From: Flagellimonas spongiicola
GTDB taxonomy: Bacteria > Bacteroidota > Bacteroidia > Flavobacteriales > Flavobacteriaceae
Assembly (NCBI RefSeq): GCF_023502425.1
Contig: NZ_JAMFMA010000004.1
Span: forward strand, 248,001-312,000
DNA: 64,000 nucleotides
Direction of reading: 5' to 3'
The notes beneath the pieces are model-generated. The model was not told the DNA's origin and did no database searches. It saw nothing but the letters and a program-made list of their open reading frames with translations. Of this stretch, positions 11,223-18,964 are shown piece by piece (the stretch's first letter is position 1; each line of letters opens with the position of its first letter). The translations under genes were made by a program, and so were the position numbers.

Positions 11223-13904
11223 TTAACGAAAAGGTTGACTTCTGTTCTCCCATTTCAAGTCACTTAGAATAGATGCCTTGATTCCGATAAAGAAATACCA
11301 ACGTTCAAAGCGACCAAATGGAGTCCAATCAAAACTTAACCTAAAACTGTTCAAATCGCGTTTAAATGCAAATCTAGTATCTGCAAAACCTTTGTTTTTG
11401 AGGTCATAACCTGAAGAGACCCCAACTTCCCATTTTGGGGTAAGTTTTACATTTCCATTGAACATTATGGAATGATTGGTAATCTCATTTTGTCTATTGT
11501 TATTGTTGTAGGATGCCACATAAGTAACCCGAGCGTTCCAGGGAATTGTATTGGCATAGGCCGGATTTTCCACGTCACCGGTATCCTCTTTATCCTTTTT
11601 AAAGCTTGAGGTACCATCCCTTGCACCTTCTAATTCAAACGGGTTGGCGCCATAGTTTGGATCTTGATTCTCATCCTCTGTTTTCTTCTTGCCTCCTTTT
11701 TTAAACATTTCACTATCCAGTGAAAACCCTGTATTCAATCTGGCAGATGTCAATCTAAAAAGCCCACCTCCATTCTTAATGTTAAGGGTATTGATTCTTC
11801 TGCCGTTATTGTCTATGGCGTAAGGATCAAAAGTTGCCGAAAAGTTAATGGGCACATTTTTTATGATTTCGGTTCCCCCATTCATGTTGATCGGACTAAG
11901 TTTCAAGGAATCCGCTTCAAAATTGTAATTCGTAGAAAATGTAAGGTTGCTCAATAGTTTCACTTTTCGCGGTTCCAAAACGGTTGAATCCTTGTCCCTT
12001 ACCTTGGCTTCCAGGGTGTTTTGGATAGAGAAACCTATAGAATTACCACGACTCAGTGAAGGTCTACCATAAAGGCTGGTTTCAAAGGGGGTGTATTGAA
12101 CATCCTCACCTTCTGCATCGGTATATGTTTCATAAAACTGCTCAAAAGAAGGGGCGTAATTGTAGCTTATGGATGGCCTAATAGTATGTCGGATGGCTTG
12201 GATTTTCTTATCCTCACCAAAGTTAAAGGTACCGTACATGACTGTTCCCAAGCTCGCTCCCATGCTATAACGATTAAAACGGTCAAACCCAGCTATGGTA
12301 TCCGTTACCACTTCCTGCTGTTCTTCGTCAAAACGTCGGCTTATGGTCTCCAAAGCCCACACATCCTCGTAGCTACCATTTAAACTAACACTTAGGTATT
12401 TTGCTACTTTAAAATTGGTGCCAATCGGAATTCTATGCCTAGCACCAATCCGAGCATCTTCAAACATTTCACTAGTGAAAAACTCATCCTCTGTAGTGGT
12501 TATGCTGTTTTGGGCATTAACATCGTATTGAAAATTGATGTTCTGTATGACTCCTTTCTTGATACCATCTCTTTTTGCAAACGGGAAAATCCGCTCCATG
12601 CTAGCTTGAAAAGTAGGTAGGGACATGCTAATTTGCTCTGTACGGGAGTTTTGAGAATGCGTTAAGGTCAAGCTGGTATTCACTGAGGGATACGCCGGAA
12701 ACGTTTTTGAATAACTAATAGAAGAAGCAAAGGTGTTGGTCTGGGTATTGGAACGGTTAATTTGATTCAGGGAATTTGTAAAAAACTGACTGCTACCTAA
12801 ATTCACCGAAGCTGAAAATCTGGAATATGGACTTGCCTTTGGGTCCTGAGAATGTTGAATTCGAATATTGTAATTGCTACTCCGGCTGAAATCATCAAAA
12901 CCTTTTTGACTTTGGATCAGGTTTTCGAAGCTTAAATTAATGTTGCCTTTGAATTTATATCGTTTAGCATAGCGTGAATTTGCTCTAAAACCATAGCTGC
13001 CATTGGTATAATAATCTCCTAACAACTCAATGTCCGCATAATCCCCAATAGGAATATAGTAACCCCCATTTTGGATGAAATACCCGCGTTGTGGATCATT
13101 ACCAAATGTGGGGAAAATCAATCCGCCTTCCCGCCCTTGTGATAAGGGGAAATAAGCAAATGGCAATGCCACTGGGGTTGGGACATCAACGATATAAATA
13201 TTACTGAATCCAGCAATTATCTTCTTTTTGGGAACAAATTTGGCCTTTCTTATTCGTATGTAGTAATCAGGGTCTACCGTATCTTTCGAAGTAGTAAGTT
13301 TTCCTTCGCTCAAAAAGTATACGGAATCATTTTCTTTTTTGGTGATTTCCGCATATACCTTCATGGCATCCGAACCCAGGGCTCCAAGTCCAGCCTGCTG
13401 TTCACTTCTAGAATTCCAAATCAGTGCTTTCTGGGTATCAAAATTAAAACGAATGGAGTCGGGGCGTACTTCATTGGTACCTTGCTTAAAATAGGGTAAT
13501 TGGGAATATACACCTGTCGAGTCCTTTAATCGACCCGCATAAACTTCATTCTTGACATAATCCATTACAATAATACCTGCTTTCAACTCGGTATCCTGAT
13601 AATAGACTTCGGCTTCGTTGTACAAATAGATTTTATTATCTTTCTGGCTCAACTTCACATAATCCTTCGCTTTATATTGGATTTTATCCAAAAGCAAAGG
13701 TTGTTTAGAAGATACCGTGTCAACCGCTACGGAATCCACCGAAATTGAATCATTGAGGATGTTTGCCGGAATCAGGGGTGCAGTGATACTATCCTGCATT
13801 GGAACGATAGGCAAGGGGATGATCGGGTCTTCCTGAGCTCTTAGAATTAGGGTGTTACCAAGAAGAACAAATAGGAAAACTAGAAAATGTTTGTTTGATT
13901 GCAA
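11223..13904 (-). CDS. lptD: LptD-type LPS assembly outer-membrane protein
   Basis: This 893-residue protein is the outer-membrane translocon that inserts lipopolysaccharide into the outer leaflet. A signal peptide occupies about residues 1-23 (hydrophobic LVFLFVLLGNTLIL, then RAQ). An OstA-like periplasmic beta-jellyroll follows, with DYVKLSQKDNKIYLYNEAEVYY near residue 80. A large C-terminal beta barrel contains VALPFAYFPLSQGREGGLIFP, the LptD signature strand, and ends with an aromatic strand and a terminal Phe-Arg. The start is a TTG at 13904, and no ATG or GTG lies between the preceding stop and this codon. The gene probably begins an operon with ridA and is divergent from the amidase. 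Confidence 0.92.
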   Translation of the reverse strand: MQSNKHFLVFLFVLLGNTLILRAQEDPIIPLPIVPMQDSITAPLIPANILNDSISVDSVAVDTVSSKQPLLLDKIQYKAKDYVKLSQKDNKIYLYNEAEVYYQDTELKAGIIVMDYVKNEVYAGRLKDSTGVYSQLPYFKQGTNEVRPDSIRFNFDTQKALIWNSRSEQQAGLGALGSDAMKVYAEITKKENDSVYFLSEGKLTTSKDTVDPDYYIRIRKAKFVPKKKIIAGFSNIYIVDVPTPVALPFAYFPLSQGREGGLIFPTFGNDPQRGYFIQNGGYYIPIGDYADIELLGDYYTNGSYGFRANSRYAKRYKFKGNINLSFENLIQSQKGFDDFSRSSNYNIRIQHSQDPKASPYSRFSASVNLGSSQFFTNSLNQINRSNTQTNTFASSISYSKTFPAYPSVNTSLTLTHSQNSRTEQISMSLPTFQASMERIFPFAKRDGIKKGVIQNINFQYDVNAQNSITTTEDEFFTSEMFEDARIGARHRIPIGTNFKVAKYLSVSLNGSYEDVWALETISRRFDEEQQEVVTDTIAGFDRFNRYSMGASLGTVMYGTFNFGEDKKIQAIRHTIRPSISYNYAPSFEQFYETYTDAEGEDVQYTPFETSLYGRPSLSRGNSIGFSIQNTLEAKVRDKDSTVLEPRKVKLLSNLTFSTNYNFEADSLKLSPINMNGGTEIIKNVPINFSATFDPYAIDNNGRRINTLNIKNGGGLFRLTSARLNTGFSLDSEMFKKGGKKKTEDENQDPNYGANPFELEGARDGTSSFKKDKEDTGDVENPAYANTIPWNARVTYVASYNNNNRQNEITNHSIMFNGNVKLTPKWEVGVSSGYDLKNKGFADTRFAFKRDLNSFRLSFDWTPFGRFERWYFFIGIKASILSDLKWENRSQPFR

Positions 13905-14034
13905 TGCGATAAATCCTATTTTTGTGCTAGTTTGGCTCAGTTTTTGGGCTCAAACTTACATATATTTTTTGTTCTGTTGATTGGGCATTACAATATTTTT
14001 AACCATGGTGAAACGCCATTATTGAACAGTTCTT

Positions 14035-15234
14035 ATGAATAAAAGTCGGTTATCTTTTTTAATTTTTCTGTGCTGCTTGCCTGTCCTGATTTCATTCACC
14101 AAAAATGATACCGAAATACCTCCCAAAGATAAGTTTGTTGTCGTACTTGATGCGGGGCATGGCGGACATGATCCCGGAAACCTTGGAAATGGTTATTTAG
14201 AAAAGAACATTGCACTTGCCATTGTCTTAAAAGCTGGTGCGGAATTAGAAAAGAATCCCGACGTAAAAGTGATCTACACCCGTAAGGATGACAGTTTTGT
14301 GGATTTGTTCGTACGTGGCGAAATTGCAAATCAAGCAAATGCCGATCTTTTTGTTTCCGTCCATTGCGACTCTCATGGTTCCGACGCTCATGGTGCTGGA
14401 ACATTTGTTTTAGGGTTGCACGCAAACCGTCAAAACTTTGAAGTTGCGAAAAAGGAAAACTCAGTTATATACTTGGAGGATAATTATGAACAGCGTTATG
14501 CCGAATACGATATCAATTCTCCTGAATCGGTAATTGGATTAACCATCATGCAAGAAGAATTCTTGGAGCAAAGTATTTTACTGGGTAAAATGCTGCAAGA
14601 TAATTTCGCAAAAAAACTAAATCGTAAAGATCGAAAAGTAAAACAGGCAGGGTTTATTGTGTTGCATCAAACCTTTATGCCAAGTGTTTTGGTTGAAGCA
14701 GGCTTTTTGACCAATAAGAATGAAGGAAGTTATTTGAATTCCAATAAAGGTCAGGTTGAAATGGGCAAAGCCATTGCCGAAGCGGTAATAGGTTATAAAA
14801 ATGACATTAGCTCTGGACTGGAAATTGATTCAACTCCTGTTGTAATTGAGGATTCATCCGGAGCGGTACATATGACCACCAAGAATGAGGAATCAAAAAC
14901 GGTTGAAGTCGCCAGTACCACTGGTCCTGAAAAGGAGACTGTGAAGACTGTGGTCAAGGAAGAAGTGAAACAAGCGCCAAAAAGTGATGTTGTTTTTAAG
15001 GTTCAATTGATGGCAACAGCGAAGGACATTCCGTTGAAAAGGGAAAATTTTAGAGGCTTGGATCAAATGTCCAGAGAACCAATAAAAAATCTTTATCGGT
15101 ATATGTACGGGAATGCTACGTCTTATGACCAAGCCAAAAGGCTGAAATCCACAGCCGATTCCAAAGGGTACACCACTTCATATATTGTGGCATATAAAAA
15201 TGGAAAACGTGTTCCTATTAAGTCTGTGCTATGA
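14035..15234 (+). CDS. N-acetylmuramoyl-L-alanine amidase with SPOR-like tail
   Basis: This 399-residue periplasmic enzyme cleaves the amide bond between MurNAc and L-alanine in peptidoglycan. A signal peptide (about residues 1-20) precedes an Amidase_3 domain with the zinc-ligand motif VVLDAGHGGHDPG, then SVHCDSH and the catalytic VEAGFLTNKNE. A long low-complexity acidic/threonine linker (about residues 265-325) leads to a C-terminal segment of about 75 residues (FKVQLMATAKDIPL to the end). This resembles a SPOR-type peptidoglycan-binding domain and would target it to septal glycans. The lptD operon is divergent. The MCE gene follows downstream after 67 bases. Confidence 0.92.
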   Translation: MNKSRLSFLIFLCCLPVLISFTKNDTEIPPKDKFVVVLDAGHGGHDPGNLGNGYLEKNIALAIVLKAGAELEKNPDVKVIYTRKDDSFVDLFVRGEIANQANADLFVSVHCDSHGSDAHGAGTFVLGLHANRQNFEVAKKENSVIYLEDNYEQRYAEYDINSPESVIGLTIMQEEFLEQSILLGKMLQDNFAKKLNRKDRKVKQAGFIVLHQTFMPSVLVEAGFLTNKNEGSYLNSNKGQVEMGKAIAEAVIGYKNDISSGLEIDSTPVVIEDSSGAVHMTTKNEESKTVEVASTTGPEKETVKTVVKEEVKQAPKSDVVFKVQLMATAKDIPLKRENFRGLDQMSREPIKNLYRYMYGNATSYDQAKRLKSTADSKGYTTSYIVAYKNGKRVPIKSVL

Positions 15235-15253
15235 TCAGCCGAAAGCTGTCCGC

Positions 15254-15278
15254 TTTGTGAAAATTATTCCTAATTTTG
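15254..15278 (+). promoter_or_regulatory. Candidate promoter of the MCE gene
   Basis: TAATTTTG (15271-15278) is an exact -7 consensus match 23 bases before the TTG start at 15302. TTTG lies 13 bases upstream (15254-15257), closer than usual for a -33 element. Confidence 0.4.
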
Positions 15279-15301
15279 TTTAGAACCGTAAACCGAATCT
15301 T

Positions 15302-16267
15302 TTGAAACTATCAAGGGAAATTAAGACTGGGATTATCGTACTTACGGGGATCCTAGCAGTCATTTTTGGACTCAGTTATCTAAAATCATCCTCCCTATTT
15401 GAAGACAGTAAAACCTTTTACGCTGTCTATGACCATGTTGGCGGGCTTCAACCTGGTACCCAAGTAACCATTAACGGACTCACTGTCGGAAATGTTAATA
15501 GCATTCGATTTAAAGATGGCTCTGGTAAATTATTGGTGACTTTTTCCATTAATAACGATTTTGAATTTTCTAAAAACAGTAAGGCAGAGTTATATGATAC
15601 TGGAATTATAGGTGGTAAGGGGATACAGATTAACCCAGTTTTCGATGGTGCACCAAGTGCCAAATCCGGAGACACCTTGATTACCAATACAAAACCTGGA
15701 TTAACGGAATTGGTACAGCAAAAGCTAACACCACTTCAGATGAAGGTAGAAGGTGCAGTAAGCCATGCAGATACGCTCTTGATGAACGTAAACAAGGTTT
15801 TGGATGACCGAACCAGAATGGAATTGAGACAGAGTATAGCAGGTCTGAACGAGCTAATTGGTTCGTTTAAGGTCAGTGCCGATAAATTGAATGTTCTTTT
15901 GGAAAACAACAAAGAGCAAATGGACAATTCACTTAAAAATGTAGATAAGATAACCTCCAATTTTTCTAAACTTTCCGATTCTTTGGCTAATGCTGGTTTG
16001 GCTTCCACAGTAGCCAATTTTAAAACCACAGTGGAAAAGTTGAATTCAGTTTTGGCAAAAATTGAAAATGGCGAAGGATCTTTGGGAAAACTTGCCCATG
16101 ATGAAAAGCTCTACGATAATTTGGCATCGGCCACAAGAGAACTGGATCTGTTGCTGCAAGATTTCCGATTGAATCCTAAACGCTATGTGAATGTATCCGT
16201 GTTTGGAAAAAAACAAAAGGATTACGAGCTTCCCGAAAATGATCCGGCAGCTGAAAAACAAGAATAA
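15302..16267 (+). CDS. MlaD-like MCE domain protein
   Basis: This 321-residue protein has a single N-terminal membrane helix (about residues 8-27) and an MCE domain: YAVYDHVGGLQPGTQVTINGLTVGNV, then LYDTGIIGGKGIQINP. MCE proteins form hexameric rings that carry lipids between the inner and outer membranes with an MlaEF-type ABC transporter. The C-terminal half (about residues 130-290) is helical, with heptad-like patterns that could extend the tunnel. The start is a TTG, chosen because MKLSREIKTGI matches relatives and a -7 promoter element sits just upstream. Only 2 bases separate it from the next gene. No MlaE/F partner is in the window. Confidence 0.9.
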   Translation: MKLSREIKTGIIVLTGILAVIFGLSYLKSSSLFEDSKTFYAVYDHVGGLQPGTQVTINGLTVGNVNSIRFKDGSGKLLVTFSINNDFEFSKNSKAELYDTGIIGGKGIQINPVFDGAPSAKSGDTLITNTKPGLTELVQQKLTPLQMKVEGAVSHADTLLMNVNKVLDDRTRMELRQSIAGLNELIGSFKVSADKLNVLLENNKEQMDNSLKNVDKITSNFSKLSDSLANAGLASTVANFKTTVEKLNSVLAKIENGEGSLGKLAHDEKLYDNLASATRELDLLLQDFRLNPKRYVNVSVFGKKQKDYELPENDPAAEKQE

Positions 16268-16269
16268 AA

Positions 16270-17592
16270 ATGCAATACATACCTAATATCCTATTTGTCC
16301 TGGCCTTAGTATTCGGGATAGGGTTTTTTACGAGAAATGTAAAGAAGCTTACACGTAACATCAAATTGGGGAAAGATGTTGATTTGAGTGATAACTCTTC
16401 GACACGTTGGAGGAATATGATTAGGATTGCACTTGGGCAGAGTAAAATGGTGGTTCGACCAATTGCAGGCCTGTTGCACGTAATCGTGTATTTAGGATTT
16501 ATTATCATAAACATAGAGGTGCTGGAAATCATTGTGGATGGTGTTTTGGGAACACATCGAGTATTTGCACCCTTGGGTCCTGTTTATAACTTCTTAATTG
16601 GTTCTTTTGAGATTTTGGCCCTTTTGGTAATCGTTTCGGTGGTATTGTTTTGGTTGCGGAGGAATGCCATAAAACTGCAACGTTTCATAAAACCCGAAAT
16701 GGAAGGTTGGCCCAAGAAGGATGGCAACATGATTTTGTATATAGAATTGGTCTTGATGTGCCTGTTTTTAACCATGAACGCCGCTGATTTTCAACTGCAA
16801 CAGTTGGATGCCCCGCATTACACCAAAGCAGGCGCCTTCCCGATAAGTCAGTTTATTGCAGCTTGGTTTCAAGGCCTTTCCATCGAAAGTCTTATAATTA
16901 TTGAACGTGTGGCATGGTGGATACATATCTTGGGAATTCTTGCGTTCCTAAACTATCTATACTACTCTAAACATTTGCATATCATTTTGGCCTTTCCAAA
17001 TACATTTTACGGTAAGGTAAAACCCCAAGGGGAGTTCAATAACTTGGCCTCGGTGACCAATGAGGTTAAATTGATGATGGATCCAAATGCCGATCCATTT
17101 GCAGCACCCGCTGAAGATACAGCAGAGCCCGAAAAATTTGGAGCATCTGACGTAATGGATTTAAGTTGGGTTCAGTTAATGAATGCTTATACCTGTACCG
17201 AATGTGGCCGATGTACTTCGGAATGTCCTGCCAACCAAACAGGTAAAAAATTATCCCCGCGAAAAATCATGATGGATACTCGTGATCGATTGGAAGAAGT
17301 GGGCAAGAACATGGACGCTAATAAAGGTGAATTTGTACCGGATGGGAAGCAATTGCTGGATGATTATATAAGCCGAGAGGAAATATGGGCCTGCACTACC
17401 TGTAACGCATGTGTAGAAGCTTGTCCTGTTAGTATTGATCCGTTGTCCATTATTGTTGAGATGCGAAGATTTTTGGTGATGGAACAGTCCGCTGCGCCAA
17501 CAGAATTGAATAATATGATGTCCAATATTGAAAACAACGGTGCTCCTTGGCCCTACAATCAAATGGACAGGTTAAATTGGGTAAACGAGTAA
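16270..17592 (+). CDS. Membrane-bound 4Fe-4S oxidoreductase, HdrC/NarI-like
   Basis: This 440-residue protein has about five membrane segments in the first 245 residues, a NarI-like layout. A cytoplasmic ferredoxin region follows with two CxxCxxCxxxCP motifs, CTECGRCTSECP starting at Cys309 and CTTCNACVEACP starting at Cys375. This architecture is common in uncharacterised respiratory-type modules of Bacteroidota, where it sits beside a CCG-domain protein, as here (10-base gap). It could pass electrons between a membrane quinone or heme and the partner HdrB-like subunit. The physiological donor and acceptor are unknown. It follows the MCE gene by 2 bases and so is co-transcribed with it. Confidence 0.88.
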   Translation: MQYIPNILFVLALVFGIGFFTRNVKKLTRNIKLGKDVDLSDNSSTRWRNMIRIALGQSKMVVRPIAGLLHVIVYLGFIIINIEVLEIIVDGVLGTHRVFAPLGPVYNFLIGSFEILALLVIVSVVLFWLRRNAIKLQRFIKPEMEGWPKKDGNMILYIELVLMCLFLTMNAADFQLQQLDAPHYTKAGAFPISQFIAAWFQGLSIESLIIIERVAWWIHILGILAFLNYLYYSKHLHIILAFPNTFYGKVKPQGEFNNLASVTNEVKLMMDPNADPFAAPAEDTAEPEKFGASDVMDLSWVQLMNAYTCTECGRCTSECPANQTGKKLSPRKIMMDTRDRLEEVGKNMDANKGEFVPDGKQLLDDYISREEIWACTTCNACVEACPVSIDPLSIIVEMRRFLVMEQSAAPTELNNMMSNIENNGAPWPYNQMDRLNWVNE

Positions 17593-17602
17593 TTTGTAAA
17601 TT

Positions 17603-18388
17603 ATGAGTGAAGCACTTAAGGTAAAAACCATGGAAGAATTTATGGCTGAGGGAAAACAGCCAGAGATTCTGTTTTGGGTAGGTTCTGCAGGAAGTTATGA
17701 TGATCGTGCAAAGAAGATTTCCAGAGCCTTCGTAAAAATCCTTAATCGGGCCAATGTTGATTTTGCCGTTTTAGGATCTGAGGAAAGTTGTACAGGTGAT
17801 GTGGCAAAAAGGGCTGGAAATGAATTTCTGTTCCAGATGCAGGCCATGATGAACATAGAAATCTTAAATGGATATGAAATTAAGCGTATCGTCACTTGTG
17901 ACCCACATTCTTTTAATACACTTAAGAACGAATATCCAAGTTTAGGAGGTTCGTACCAAGTATTGCATCATACGCAGTTCATCAAAGAACTGATAGAGCA
18001 AGGAAGGCTATCTTTTGAAGGCGGGATGTACAAGGATAAACGCATTACCTTCCATGACCCCTGTTATTTGGGCAGGGCAAATTCTGAATTTGACGCGCCA
18101 AGAGAGGTGTTGAAGAAAACCAATGCTTCATTAGTGGAAATGAAACGAAGCAGAAAATCTGCCTTATGCTGTGGTGCAGGTGGGGCGCAGATGTTCAAGG
18201 AACCGGAAAAAGGTGATATGGATATTAATGTTATGCGTACCAAAGATGCCTTGGAAACCAATCCGAATATAATAGCTACCGGTTGTCCGTATTGCAACAC
18301 AATGATGACAGATGGTATAAAGGCACATGAAAAAGAAGAATCGGTGAGCGTATTGGACGTTGCCGAGTTAATTGCAAATTCATTATAA
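17603..18388 (+). CDS. CCG-domain Fe-S oxidoreductase, HdrB-like
   Basis: This 261-residue soluble protein has two cysteine-rich CCG repeats as in the HdrB and GlpC families, which bind an unusual Fe-S cluster. The C-terminal repeat looks complete: HDPCYLGRAN, LCCGAGGAQMFKE and GCPYCNTMM. The N-terminal repeat looks degenerate: VGSAGS has Ser28 where a Cys is expected, and TCDPHSFNT has Cys99 but Ser103, although ESCTGD keeps its Cys. It is probably the partner of the membrane ferredoxin encoded just upstream. The substrate is unknown. Confidence 0.88.
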   Translation: MSEALKVKTMEEFMAEGKQPEILFWVGSAGSYDDRAKKISRAFVKILNRANVDFAVLGSEESCTGDVAKRAGNEFLFQMQAMMNIEILNGYEIKRIVTCDPHSFNTLKNEYPSLGGSYQVLHHTQFIKELIEQGRLSFEGGMYKDKRITFHDPCYLGRANSEFDAPREVLKKTNASLVEMKRSRKSALCCGAGGAQMFKEPEKGDMDINVMRTKDALETNPNIIATGCPYCNTMMTDGIKAHEKEESVSVLDVAELIANSL

Positions 18389-18389
18389 C

Positions 18390-18872
18390 ATGCTAGCTGA
18401 ATTTAATTCACTGCCAGATGCCGCAAGAATCTGGATCTATCAGTGCAATAGAAGTTTTTCTGAAAGTGAGCTACAAGAAATAGAGCAAGCTACTGCTCAG
18501 TTTTTAAATGATTGGACTGCCCATGGCAGCGATTTAAAGGCAGGATTTGAAATTAAATACAAGCGATTTATTGTCATTGGATTGGATCAATCCCAAGCAA
18601 GCGCTTCCGGTTGTTCTATTGATGCATCAGTTCATTTCATCCAAACCTTGGAGCAAAAATACGAAGTCGAATTAATGGATCGTATGAACGTTTCATTTAA
18701 GCAAGGGGAATTCATTGCGTATAAGCCATTAAAGGACTTCAAGAAAATGGCAAAAGCCAAATCGGTATCCAAGAATACCATTGTTTTCAACAATTTAGTT
18801 GCCAACAAATTAGAGTACGATGAACATTGGGAAGTACCAGCTAGTGAGAGTTGGCACGCACGTTTTTTATAG
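18390..18872 (+). CDS. Conserved small protein of Bacteroidota, function unknown
   Basis: This 160-residue protein starts with MLAEFNSLPDAARIWIYQ and contains WTAHGSDLKAGFEIKYKRFIV, a conserved stretch of a family that databases often label ABC transporter ATPase. I see no Walker A (GxxxxGKS/T), signature or Walker B motif, and the length is too short for an ABC domain, so that label looks wrong. No signal peptide or membrane segment is visible. The ATG at 18390 begins 2 bases after the stop of the CCG gene. An in-frame upstream start at 18372 would overlap that gene. Its position suggests a link to the Fe-S module, but no function can be assigned. Confidence 0.8.
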   Translation: MLAEFNSLPDAARIWIYQCNRSFSESELQEIEQATAQFLNDWTAHGSDLKAGFEIKYKRFIVIGLDQSQASASGCSIDASVHFIQTLEQKYEVELMDRMNVSFKQGEFIAYKPLKDFKKMAKAKSVSKNTIVFNNLVANKLEYDEHWEVPASESWHARFL

Positions 18873-18964
18873 AAGAAATCCGTAAATTATCCCAATTTCA
18901 GTGCATTCTTCGATGAAATGCAATATTTTTATCAGCATTAAGTTCATGCCCTAGACAGTTACTT

